DNA of 64,000 nucleotides. Origin: Rhodospirillum centenum SW (lineage in GTDB: Bacteria > Pseudomonadota > Alphaproteobacteria > Azospirillales > Azospirillaceae). How positions within the stretch are numbered: position 1 is the first letter of the stretch; each line of letters opens with the position of its first letter. The position numbers and the translations under genes are program-made. Shown in pieces: positions 25,798 through 34,039 of the stretch. The stretch lies in assembly GCF_000016185.1 (NCBI RefSeq), contig NC_011420.2, forward strand, positions 310,001-374,000. Direction: 5' to 3'. Under the pieces are notes generated by a model that searched no databases, was not told the origin of the DNA, and was given only the letters and a program-made list of their open reading frames with translations.

Positions 25798-26316
25798 ATG
25801 GGAACGGTGACTTTCCTGACCGGCCCGGTGCGCAGCGGCAAGAGCGCCCGCGCCGTGGAGATCGCCCGCGGCTGGGGCGGGAACGTGGTCTTCGCCGCCA
25901 CCTACCGCGTCGATCCCGCCGATGCGGAGATGCTCGCGCGCGTGCGCCGGCACCAGGAGGAACGGCCGGAGGGCTGGCGCACGCTGGAGGCGCCGGACGA
26001 CCTGACGGCCGCGCTGGACGCGCTCGATCCGCCGCCGTCCGGACTGATCCTGGACAGCATCGTGATCTGGGCCGCCATGCGCTTCGACCGTGACGACAGC
26101 ACGATCCTGACCGAGTGGAGCGCGGTCCTGGAGCATCTGCGCGCCGCCCCGTGGCCCACGGTCATCGTCGGTGACGAGATCGGCTGGAGTCCGGTGCCGA
26201 TGGAAGCCGAGCTGCGCCGCTTCCGCGATCTGGTGGGCTGGCTGGGCCAGCGCACTGCCGCGGCGGCCGACGAGGCCTGGCTGATGGTGGCCGGATGCCC
26301 GGTGCGCCTTAAATGA
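25798..26316 (+). CDS. cobP: Bifunctional adenosylcobinamide kinase / guanylyltransferase
   Basis: 172 residues (family about 170-185). P-loop GPVRSGKS at residues 9-16; the guanylylated His lies in the RRHQEERPEGWRTLE motif. It phosphorylates adenosylcobinamide and transfers GMP to give adenosylcobinamide-GDP. Also known as CobU. It is preceded by GGAGG eight bases before the ATG. Third gene of the cobQ operon. Confidence 0.95.
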   Translation: MGTVTFLTGPVRSGKSARAVEIARGWGGNVVFAATYRVDPADAEMLARVRRHQEERPEGWRTLEAPDDLTAALDALDPPPSGLILDSIVIWAAMRFDRDDSTILTEWSAVLEHLRAAPWPTVIVGDEIGWSPVPMEAELRRFRDLVGWLGQRTAAAADEAWLMVAGCPVRLK

Positions 26317-26416
26317 GGGGGCGGACCGCCGCACCGTCCCCGCCGCTGCGCCCGCCGGGTGCCGCGGCCCGCCGTCCCGCGGCGACACCCGAGAGAGACC
26401 GGAAAGGGAGAGAACG

Positions 26417-26974
26417 ATGAGCAAGACCAAAGTGGTGACGCGCACCGGCGACGGCGGCGAAACTTCCCTCGGCCGCGGCGTGCGCGTGCCGAAATGCTCC
26501 GACCGCGTGGAGGCCTACGGCTCGGTGGACGAGGTCGGCGCCATGATCGGCGTGCTGCGCTCCATGCTGGAGGACAACGCCGCAGTGGATGCGCGGCTGC
26601 GCGCCATCCAGATCGACCTCTACAACATCTGCGCCGACCTGCACATGCCGGGCGAGGCCGGAGCCGCCCTGCGCATCGACGGCAGCGGTCTGGAGCGGAT
26701 CGAGGCGGAACTGGGGGAGATGAACGAGGGGCTGCCGCGTCTGGCGAACTTCGTCCTGGCCGGCGGCACCCGCGCCGCCGCCTTCGCCCATCTGACCCGC
26801 ACCGTGACCCGCCGGGCCGAGCGCCGGGTCGTGGCCCTGGCCCGCGCGGAAGAGGTCAATCCCGAGGTGCTGCGCTACATGAACCGGCTGTCCGACTACC
26901 TGTTCATCCTGGCCCGGACGCTGAACGAGAACGGCGCCAAGGACGATCTCTGGGCGCCGCGCGGGGTCCGCTGA
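26417..26974 (+). CDS. PduO-type ATP:cob(I)alamin adenosyltransferase
   Basis: 185 residues of the PduO/EutT-like trimeric fold, not the CobA/CobO P-loop type: N-terminal TRTGDGGETSLGRG (ATP-binding), SDRVEAYGSVDEVGAMIG, and C-terminal RMNRLSDYLFILAR (seen as NRLSDYLF). It adds the 5'-deoxyadenosyl group from ATP to reduced corrinoid. It lies 100 bases after cobP behind a GGGAGAG site and probably belongs to the same regulated group. No promoter is obvious in the spacer. Confidence 0.93.
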   Translation: MSKTKVVTRTGDGGETSLGRGVRVPKCSDRVEAYGSVDEVGAMIGVLRSMLEDNAAVDARLRAIQIDLYNICADLHMPGEAGAALRIDGSGLERIEAELGEMNEGLPRLANFVLAGGTRAAAFAHLTRTVTRRAERRVVALARAEEVNPEVLRYMNRLSDYLFILARTLNENGAKDDLWAPRGVR

Positions 26975-27029
26975 CCCCGCCCGCGCCGCCGGGCCCCCGC
27001 GCTTGCCCGCCCCGCGCTGCCCGCCGGCC

Positions 27030-28337
27030 TCAGCCGCCGGCGAGCAGCCGGAGCGCCGCCGTCAGTTTCCGGATGTCCTCCTCACGGGTGAAGAGGGCCG
27101 GCGTCACCCGCACGCAGGCCCCCTTCGCCACGCCCGTGCGGTGGACGGTGAAGATGCCGAAGCGCTCCAGCAACTGCCCAGCGACGGCCGCGTTCTCCTC
27201 GGCCGATGCCTTGCCCGCGAGACGGAACGAGGTGATGCCGGCCGTGAGCCGCGGGTCCTCCGGCGTCAGGATCTCGATGCCGGGATGGCCACGCAGCGTC
27301 TCCGCCCAGAGGTCGCGCAGATGGCGCAGCCGCGCGGCGATGGCAGGCGTGCCGATCCGCTGCTGGAAGTCGATCGCCGCCGGCACGGCCAGCAGCGTGG
27401 CGAAATCCGTGGTGCCGGTGTGGATGCGGGCGCGGATGCCCTGCGCCCCCTCCGGCTCGCCCATGTGGGGCTCGATGGCGTCCAGCCGGTCGCGCCGGAT
27501 GTACATGACCCCGACGCCGAGCGGGGCACCGATCCATTTGTGCAGGTTGTAGCCGACGAAGTCGGCGCCGAGCCCGGCCGCGTCGAACGGCACCTGACCC
27601 AGCGAGTGCGCGGCGTCCACGATCACGTCCACGCCGCGCGCCCGCGCCATGGCCACGATCTCCGCCACCGGCAGCACCAGCCCGGTGCGGTGGCTGAGAT
27701 GGGTCAGCAGCATCAGCCGGACCCGCGGATTGGCCGTCAGCGCCCGCTCATAGGCGTCGATCAGCCCCTGGTGGGTCGCCGGCTCCGGCAGGGCGATGCG
27801 GACGACCTCCACCCCGCGGCGCCGGCGCAGGGACTCCAGGCCCGCCTGCATGCTGTCATAGTCGAGATCGGCATGAAGGACGGCATCGCCCGGCCCGAGC
27901 CGGTGGTAGCCGGCGATCAGGGTGAGCAGCGCCTCCGTGGCGCCGCGGGTCAGGGCGATCTCGTCCTCCCCCGCCCCCAGCAGGGCGGCGACGCGGCGCA
28001 CCACCTCCCGCGCGTCGCGGCCGAACTCCCGCCGCGTGTAGTAGGAGGTCTCCCGGTTCACCCGGTCCTGGTGCCGGCGATAGGCCTGCAGCACGGGCCG
28101 GGCCATCATGCCCCAGTTGCCGTTCTCCAGATGGACCACGGCGCGGGTGGCGTCGTACTGGCCGGCCACCGCCTCCCAGAAGCCCGTGTCGCGCGCCAGC
28201 GCCGACGGCGCCAGGGCCGGCACCGGCGGCAGATCGGGCACCGCCGCTCCGGCGCCGTTCCAGGCAGCCGGAACCGTCATGCCGGCCGCCAGCCCGGCCC
28301 CGCCCGCCCGCAGCAGGTCCCGTCGCGTCACACCCAT
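27030..28337 (-). CDS. Tat-exported class V aminotransferase-fold enzyme (isopenicillin-N-epimerase-like)
   Basis: 435 residues. The N-terminus is a twin-arginine signal (TRRDLLRAGGAGLAAG). The body is a PLP-dependent class V fold with PLP-Lys in YNLHKWIGAP, Asp in DVIVDAAHSLG and the TRGATEALL phosphate-binding turn. Closest in pattern to isopenicillin-N epimerase-like or cysteine-desulfurase-like enzymes of unknown reaction. I chose the ATG at 28337 (GGGGAG site). An exported PLP enzyme folds in the cytoplasm before transport. It lies 86 bases after a TonB receptor gene, with a hairpin between them. Substrate unknown. Confidence 0.88.
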   Translation of the reverse strand: MGVTRRDLLRAGGAGLAAGMTVPAAWNGAGAAVPDLPPVPALAPSALARDTGFWEAVAGQYDATRAVVHLENGNWGMMARPVLQAYRRHQDRVNRETSYYTRREFGRDAREVVRRVAALLGAGEDEIALTRGATEALLTLIAGYHRLGPGDAVLHADLDYDSMQAGLESLRRRRGVEVVRIALPEPATHQGLIDAYERALTANPRVRLMLLTHLSHRTGLVLPVAEIVAMARARGVDVIVDAAHSLGQVPFDAAGLGADFVGYNLHKWIGAPLGVGVMYIRRDRLDAIEPHMGEPEGAQGIRARIHTGTTDFATLLAVPAAIDFQQRIGTPAIAARLRHLRDLWAETLRGHPGIEILTPEDPRLTAGITSFRLAGKASAEENAAVAGQLLERFGIFTVHRTGVAKGACVRVTPALFTREEDIRKLTAALRLLAGG

Positions 28338-28379
28338 GTCCGTTCTCCCCTCACAGTTCCGGGATGCCCGCGAACGGAA

Positions 28380-28403
28380 ACGGGGCGGCCGGAGCCGCCC
28401 CGT
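28380..28403 (-). terminator. Rho-independent-like hairpin after the TonB receptor gene
   Basis: Perfect 10-bp stem ACGGGGCGGC / GCCGCCCCGT with a 4-base loop, followed on the minus strand by TTCCGTT. It lies 20 bases past the receptor stop codon and 42 bases before the aminotransferase start, so it probably reduces rather than abolishes read-through. Confidence 0.7.
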
Positions 28404-28423
28404 CCCGTCCGGCCCTCCGCCGG

Positions 28424-30823
28424 TCAGTAGCGCACGTCCAGGCGGACATAGTACTGGCCGCCGTCGGTGTCGTAGGGCGCGTTGCGCGAGTAGATCAGGC
28501 CGCGGTTGGACTGGTAGGTCGCCTCTCCGGGGTAGTTGTCGAAGACGTTCTCCGCCCCCACCCGCAGCGAGAAGGCATCCGTGATGTCCCAGGTCACGGC
28601 CATGTCCACGAAGCTCTCCGCCCCGAAGGTCTGGAAGATGTCGCCCGTGGCGTTGCCCGAGCTGTCGGTCCACTCGCCGTAATAGCGCAGCCGCGCCATC
28701 AGGTTGACCGGGCCGAGACGGTAGTCGGCGCTGAGCGTGGCGTTGTGCTGCGGCAGTCCCTCCTCGAACAGCAGGGCCTGGGTCGGGTTGCTGGCGAGCG
28801 ACCCGCCGGTGACCTCGGTCTTGTTATAGTTGTAGGCCGCCGACAGGGTCAGGTGGCCGGGGCCGGCATCCGTCGCATAGCTGCCGACGATGTCGATGCC
28901 GCGGGTGCGGGTGTCGAAGTCGTTGGTGAAGAAGCTGACGCTGGTGAAGGTGTTGGCCCCGGGCACGCCCTGCGCGATGAGCTGCTGCCGGATCGTGTCG
29001 GTCACGGTGAAGCTGGAGGACTGGCTGAAGCGGTCCGTGACCTTGATCTGGTAGACGTCCACGGTGGCCGAGAAGCCGGTGTCGGTCTGGAAGGCGAGGC
29101 CGGCGCTGAGATTGACCGATTCCTCCGGCTTCAGCGGCTTGGCGCCGAAATACTGCGCGACCGGGTTGGACGGCTCCAGACGGCCGGAGGTGAAGGTGTT
29201 CAGCGTGACCGTATCCAGCCCCTGCGAGGTGCGGGTGCTGTAGGCCTGACCGGGCGTCGGCGCGCGGAAGCCGGTGGAAGCGGAGCCGCGCAGCGCGAGG
29301 TTCGGCAGCACCTCGACACGGGTGGAGATCTTGCCGTCGGTGGTGGAGCCGAACTCCGAGAAATCCTCGTAGCGGCCGGCAAGGCCGATCGTCCAGATGT
29401 CCGTCACCGGCACCTCGACGTCCACATAGCCTGCGTAGCTCTCCTGATCGAAGCTGCCGGCCTGGGCATCGCCATAGCCGGGGAAGCCGTTGGAGCCCGT
29501 GGCGAGGCCGGCCGACGCACCGGGGCCGACGACCCACGACGCCTCGTCCCCGGCGACGATCTTGTACGTCTCCTCGCGCCGCTCGCCGCCGAAGGCGACG
29601 TTGACCGGAGCCTCCAGCAGGCCGGTATGCAGGCTGTAGACGAAGTCCAGGTTGAGGTTGAACTCCTCCTGGATCAGCGAACCGTCGTCGAAGCTGGTCG
29701 GGCTGTCGGGGCCGAGCGAGGCGTTGATGGTCTCGCGCATCTTGTAGTCGATGCGGTTGCGGCCGTAGGAGCCGCTGAGATCCCAGGTCAGGTCGTCGGT
29801 CACGTCGCCGCGCACGCCGCCGACGATGGAATAGTCCTGGTCCTCCTGACCGAAGCGGGGCGTGAAGCCGGTGGGATAGAGCGAGCGGGCATCCCAGCCG
29901 GGGAAGATCGGCGTGGTCTTGTAGACGTTGCTGGTGCTGTCGGGATTGCGCCAGTTGAAGTCCGTCCAGCCGTCGCCCTCGCCATAGGTGCCGAACAGGT
30001 AGGCCTGCACGCTCTCGCCCAGCGGCAGCTCGCCGTTGACGGCGAGGCGGACGGTCTCCAGGTCCGGCTGGCCCCAGCGCTGCACCGGGTTCGGCACGCT
30101 GAGGTTCGGGTTCGCCGCCTGGAAGGCGATGGCGTCGGGACGCTGCCGGGTGCGGGAGGTGGCGTTCTGGTCCGACCACTCGGCCGTGGCGGTCAGGAAA
30201 CCACCGTTGCCGATCTCCCAGCCGCCCTGGGCGCCGAACTGGTAGTTCTCCCCGTCACCCTCGTAGTACTGCGAGGCCTGGGTGAAGAAGCGGTAGCCGG
30301 GCTGGTCGTCCAGAATGATGTTGATGACGCCGGCGATGGCGTCGGAACCGTACTGGGCCGCCGCACCGTCGCGCAGCACCTCGATCCGCTTGATGGCGAA
30401 GGACGGGATCTGCGCCAGATCCGGCCCCTGCGACCCGCGCGAGCCGAGCAGCGCCGAGCGGTGCCGCCGCTTGCCGTTGACCAGCACCAGCGTCTGGTCG
30501 GGCGAGAGGCCGCGCAGGCGCGCCGGCCGGACGAAGGCCAGACCGTCGTTGGCGGGCAGGCGCTGTACGTTGAAGGACGGGATCGTCTGCGCCAGCGAGT
30601 CCACCAGTTCGCTCGACACGGTGCTGTCGATGGTGTCGCCCGAGATGACATCGACCGGCGACAGCGTCTCGTAGAGCGTGCGCTGGGTGCCGCGGGTGCC
30701 GGTGACGATGATCTCCTCAAGGGCCTCCTGCCCGGCGGTGACGCCTCCCTGCTGCGCCCCGGCGGGCAGGGCGGCGGTGGTCAGCGCAAGCGCCACCAGG
30801 GCGGTGCTGGTACGGAATCGCAT
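28424..30823 (-). CDS. TonB-dependent outer-membrane receptor
   Basis: 799 residues with a signal peptide ending ALPAGAQQ, TonB-box-like EEIIVTGTR, plug domain (VDVISGDTIDSTVSSELVDSL, RIEVLRDGAAAQYGSDAIAGVINI) and a barrel ending in VRLDVRY. The plug wording (LVLVNGKRRHRSALL) is that of receptors often found in Caulobacter/Sphingomonas-like bacteria for non-siderophore ligands. Paired with a Tat-exported PLP enzyme gene downstream, which suggests uptake plus periplasmic processing of an amino-compound. That is inference; the ligand is unknown. Confidence 0.92.
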   Translation of the reverse strand: MRFRTSTALVALALTTAALPAGAQQGGVTAGQEALEEIIVTGTRGTQRTLYETLSPVDVISGDTIDSTVSSELVDSLAQTIPSFNVQRLPANDGLAFVRPARLRGLSPDQTLVLVNGKRRHRSALLGSRGSQGPDLAQIPSFAIKRIEVLRDGAAAQYGSDAIAGVINIILDDQPGYRFFTQASQYYEGDGENYQFGAQGGWEIGNGGFLTATAEWSDQNATSRTRQRPDAIAFQAANPNLSVPNPVQRWGQPDLETVRLAVNGELPLGESVQAYLFGTYGEGDGWTDFNWRNPDSTSNVYKTTPIFPGWDARSLYPTGFTPRFGQEDQDYSIVGGVRGDVTDDLTWDLSGSYGRNRIDYKMRETINASLGPDSPTSFDDGSLIQEEFNLNLDFVYSLHTGLLEAPVNVAFGGERREETYKIVAGDEASWVVGPGASAGLATGSNGFPGYGDAQAGSFDQESYAGYVDVEVPVTDIWTIGLAGRYEDFSEFGSTTDGKISTRVEVLPNLALRGSASTGFRAPTPGQAYSTRTSQGLDTVTLNTFTSGRLEPSNPVAQYFGAKPLKPEESVNLSAGLAFQTDTGFSATVDVYQIKVTDRFSQSSSFTVTDTIRQQLIAQGVPGANTFTSVSFFTNDFDTRTRGIDIVGSYATDAGPGHLTLSAAYNYNKTEVTGGSLASNPTQALLFEEGLPQHNATLSADYRLGPVNLMARLRYYGEWTDSSGNATGDIFQTFGAESFVDMAVTWDITDAFSLRVGAENVFDNYPGEATYQSNRGLIYSRNAPYDTDGGQYYVRLDVRY

Positions 30824-31299
30824 GTCGGTCTCGCTCGATCGGCTGCTGGCGGGTCTGCCGCCCGGAAAGGGGCGTGCCGACCGGCGCGCCCGCGCCGCTG
30901 CGATCTACGGACATCACATGTCGGTTTCGAGAAACATTGATTGCATATGGATGATTCTTTCTTTCGGGTCGGGTGCGCGACAGGACTGCATCAGAAAATC
31001 GCAGGAGCACGAAGAAAACCTTAAGACACACCCTGCAGCCCCGGACATCTCCCGGGTGAAGCCGCAGACCGACGCTGACGCCGCGGTTGTCAGCCTCCCG
31101 GTCCTGCCGCGGCCGACACGCAGACCCGGCCCGCGGAGTTCCGCCCAGGACGGACAACTCCTACGCATACATGGACAACCCCATATTGCGTAGGGCAGCC
31201 TTACAGAAATCCACCCTCAGAATGAGGGACTGGCAGCCTAATTGAGCAGCGCAGAGGAGATGCCCTCCGGCGCTCCCCCGTGTGACATGGAAGGCAAGA
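30824..31299. other. Intergenic region between divergent receptor and chemoreceptor genes
   Basis: 476 bases with no supported gene. It contains an AT-richer block (about 30920-31025) that may hold the receptor promoter, and a small hairpin CCCTCA-GAA-TGAGGG (31214-31228) in the chemoreceptor leader. I found no convincing Fur box or sigma-54 site. Short frames here are shadows. Confidence 0.5.
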
Positions 31300-32784
31300 A
31301 TGCTGGATCTTTTCCGGTCGAGGACCATCGGCGTCATGCAGGCACAGCTAGCGGCCCTGGACCGGTCGCTGGCCGTGATCGAGTTCACGATGGACGGCAA
31401 AGTCCTGACGGCCAACGCGAATTTCCTGAAACTGATGGGCTATTCGCTGGCCGAGATCCAGGGACGGGAGCACACCCTGTTCGTCGATCCGCGGGAGCGG
31501 AGCAGTGCTGCCTACCGGGACTTCTGGGCGAAGCTGGGGCGCGGCGAATACCATTCCGGCGAATTCAAGCGGATCGCCAAGGGCGGCCGCGAAGTCTGGA
31601 TCGAAGGCACCTACAACCCGGTCCTGGATCCGGACGGCAGGCCGGTGAAGGTGGTGAAGTACGCCGCCGACATCACGGCGCAGAAGATGGAGTTTGCCAA
31701 CCTTCTGGGGCAGGTGAACGCCATCACCCGCTCGCAGGCGGTGATCGAGTTCGGCCTTGACGGCACCGTGCTGACGGCCAACGAGAACTTCCTGAAGCTG
31801 ATGGGCTATACGCTGCAGGAGATCGTCGGCCGGCCGCATGCGCAGTTCGTGGAAGCGGCGGCACGCGACAGCGAGGAATACCGCACCTTCTGGCAGACGC
31901 TGCGCAGTGGCCGCTTTCTGAACGGCCAGTACAAGCGGATCGCCAAGGGCGGCCGCGAAGTCTGGATCGAGGGGTCCTACAACCCGGTTCTCGACCTCAA
32001 CGGCAAGCCCTGCAAGATCGTCAAGTTCGCCACCGACATCACCGCCCAGATGGAACTGCTGGGCAATCTCAAGACCCTGATCGACCGCAACTTCGGTGAG
32101 ATAGACTCGGCCCTGGACGTCTCGGAGCGGCAGGCCGGCCGGGCGTCGGAGGCCGCCGGCGACACCCTGGCGAACGTCCAGATGGTGGCGTCCAGCGCCG
32201 AGGAACTGGCCGCCTCCATCCGCGAGATCTCGCAGAACATGCAGCGGTCGCGCGACGCCACGGATCAGGCCGTGGAGCGGGCCGGCGCCGCCGACCAGGC
32301 GACGCAGCGGCTGACGGACGCCGCCACGGCGATGACCGGGATCGTCGATCTGATCCGGACCATCGCCGGGCAGATCAACCTGCTGGCGCTGAACGCCACC
32401 ATCGAAGCCGCCCGCGCCGGGGAGGCCGGGCGCGGCTTCGCCGTCGTGGCGACGGAGGTGAAGAACCTGGCGAACCAGGCGGCCCAGGCGACCAGCCAGA
32501 TCACCCGCGAGATCGAGGGCGTGCAGTCCGTCTCGGGCGAGGTGGTCGGCACCCTGCGCGAAATCCGCGAGGCCATCGGCATGGTGCGGGAGCATGTGGC
32601 CGGAACCGCCAGCGCCATCGAGGAACAGAGCGCCGTCACCCGCGACATGTCGCAGACCATGCAGACGACGGCGCAGGACGTGGGCAGCGCCACCCGCAGC
32701 CTGGGGGAGATCGGTGCGGCCCTGCAGCAGGTCGGTCAGGCCATTGCCCGGACCAAGGAGGCCGCCCAGGTCCTGGCGCGCTGA
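31300..32784 (+). CDS. Soluble methyl-accepting chemotaxis-type receptor with two PAS domains
   Basis: 494 residues without membrane helices. Two PAS domains in tandem (about 20-130 and 142-252) are near copies: both contain [14 protein letters not shown] followed by YNPVLD. The C-terminal signalling domain has the hairpin tip [29 protein letters not shown]. The layout resembles BdlA/Aer2-like cytoplasmic receptors that sense redox state or small ligands through haem or FAD; no cofactor can be assigned. Start at the ATG at 31300 (GGAAG site six bases before) rather than the GTG at 31282. It stands alone, not in the large chemosensory cluster. Confidence 0.93.
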   Translation: MLDLFRSRTIGVMQAQLAALDRSLAVIEFTMDGKVLTANANFLKLMGYSLAEIQGREHTLFVDPRERSSAAYRDFWAKLGRGEYHSGEFKRIAKGGREVWIEGTYNPVLDPDGRPVKVVKYAADITAQKMEFANLLGQVNAITRSQAVIEFGLDGTVLTANENFLKLMGYTLQEIVGRPHAQFVEAAARDSEEYRTFWQTLRSGRFLNGQYKRIAKGGREVWIEGSYNPVLDLNGKPCKIVKFATDITAQMELLGNLKTLIDRNFGEIDSALDVSERQAGRASEAAGDTLANVQMVASSAEELAASIREISQNMQRSRDATDQAVERAGAADQATQRLTDAATAMTGIVDLIRTIAGQINLLALNATIEAARAGEAGRGFAVVATEVKNLANQAAQATSQITREIEGVQSVSGEVVGTLREIREAIGMVREHVAGTASAIEEQSAVTRDMSQTMQTTAQDVGSATRSLGEIGAALQQVGQAIARTKEAAQVLAR

Positions 32785-32795
32785 TCCGAGCGGCT

Positions 32796-32827
32796 GCGGG
32801 AAGCGGCGCATCGCCGCCCCTTCCCGC
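32796..32827 (+). terminator. Hairpin downstream of the double-PAS receptor gene
   Basis: GCGGGAA-GCGGCG pairs with CGCCGC-(CCC bulge)-TTCCCGC around the loop CAT; begins 12 bases past the stop codon. No T-run follows. Confidence 0.55.
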
Positions 32828-33341
32828 GGCGGGCCGGACGCTCCCGCGGCCATCGTGACCGACCGGAGGGGGAAGCGTCCGGGCATATTCTACGGGATAA
32901 TTATGGTATATATGGAAAATAACCCACTGACTTTGATATTCCAATTGACAGGACGGTCGCCCACGGTGAAATGTTGAGGTGACCCTGGAGCCGGAAGACC
33001 GGACATCCCCGGGTCCGCGGGAATTTGACGGAGCAGCTTGCGCCGCGACACCAAACGCTAAAGCGCCACGAAGGCCCTTCGTGGTTCTCCGGACCTGACG
33101 CAAGGGTATAGCCATGACCGCCGCTCCCGTCCCTGCCCCGCTCGTCTCCCGCCGGCCCTCCCCCAGGGTGACCGGCCGGTCCTGCTGCTGTAGCGGCTGC
33201 CGGCACGCCTGACCCGCACAGGGCCGGGCCGTTCCGGAGCGTCCGTCCCGCGCCCTCCGGCGCCGGACCGACGCCGCATCCCGACATCACCAGCACAGAT
33301 GCGCCCGACCCGCAGGCATGCGGGCCGGCATGGGGGGTCTC
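32828..33341. other. Gene-poor stretch with an AT-rich island
   Basis: 514 bases without a supported gene. About 32880-32960 is strikingly AT-rich for this genome and ends in a TTGACA (32945-32950) that could be a -35 element. A perfect inverted repeat CCACGAAGG-C-CCTTCGTGG at 33066-33084 can form a strong hairpin. A small RNA or the promoter of the following small gene is possible; neither is proven. Confidence 0.45.
33066..33084. repeat. Perfect inverted repeat, hairpin-forming
   Basis: CCACGAA-GGCCC-TTCGTGG (longer pairing possible on paper). It is symmetric, so it could act on either strand: as a terminator for transcripts leaving the iron operon on the minus strand, or as a leader structure for the small gene at 33342. 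Confidence 0.5.
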
Positions 33342-33758
33342 ATGGCAGACGCCGTCGTCATCCAGTTCGACCACATCACGGTCGGCATCGCCGTCGCCGA
33401 GGGCGAGGGCTTCCGCTTCTTCGCTTCGGACGTGCGCTATTACGGTCTGGAGAACCGCTTCTTCCCGGACACCCAGGCCATCAGCCGGGCCTGCCGTGCG
33501 ATCCGGTCGCCGGCGGCGGCACGGTCCGCGGCAGCCCCGGCCGACCGCCCGGTCCGGTCCACGCCATCCCAGGGAAGGGCCCGGCAACCGGCGCCCGGTT
33601 CCGAAGAAGCGGCCCTGCCATCCCGCATCGGCCTCCGGCAGGAGACCGGTGGCCCGCTGCCGTCGCGGGGGCGGTCGCCCCTGCCCCGGCTGCCCGACGG
33701 GCGCTCCGGTCAGGCGAGCAGGGCCAGCAGCGCCACGGGCGCCAGCGCCGCCCCGTAG
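33342..33758 (+). CDS. Small uncharacterised protein
   Basis: 138 residues; start at an ATG after GGGGGG. The first 55 residues look like a real folded domain (VVIQFDHITVGIAVAEGEGFRF, then FFASDVRYYGLENRFFPDTQAIS). Similar small proteins ending in a F-x-S-L-x-A-like pattern occur as hypotheticals in related bacteria, from memory. The remaining 80 residues are Arg/Pro/Ala-rich low complexity and run 49 bases into the antisense end of the DUF3325 gene, so the true product may be shorter through a frameshift or the tail may be non-conserved. Function unknown. Confidence 0.5.
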   Translation: MADAVVIQFDHITVGIAVAEGEGFRFFASDVRYYGLENRFFPDTQAISRACRAIRSPAAARSAAAPADRPVRSTPSQGRARQPAPGSEEAALPSRIGLRQETGGPLPSRGRSPLPRLPDGRSGQASRASSATGASAAP

Positions 33759-34030
33759 AGGGCGAGCCGGGGCCGGTAGGCCAGGACTCCGGCCAGGACC
33801 GTGGCCGCGATGGCGGCGCTGCCCGACCAGAGGGTCAGACCCGTGCCCCAGCCCCAGCCCTCCACCCCGATGGCGGCGGAGAGGAGCAGCAGAGCCGATC
33901 CCGCGAGGGTCCCGGGGCGGTGCAGCCGGCGGGGCAGCGGCCGGGTCAGGAGCTGCGCCCCGTGGCGGTCCATGGTCAGGGCCAGCAGCACGAAGCCGGC
34001 GAAGGCGGTCAGCAGCAGGGCGATGAACAT
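33710..34030 (-). CDS. DUF3325 family inner-membrane protein of an iron-uptake operon
   Basis: 106 residues, three to four membrane helices. The family signature is visible: LTMDRHGAQLL near residue 20, GWGWGTGLTLW near 60, and LAYRPRLAL near 85. This family is repeatedly found at the end of PepSY/TonB-receptor iron loci. Biochemical role unknown. Last gene of the operon, nine bases after the PepSY gene. Confidence 0.85.
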   Translation of the reverse strand: MFIALLLTAFAGFVLLALTMDRHGAQLLTRPLPRRLHRPGTLAGSALLLLSAAIGVEGWGWGTGLTLWSGSAAIAATVLAGVLAYRPRLALYGAALAPVALLALLA

Positions 34031-34039
34031 GGGCTCCTC

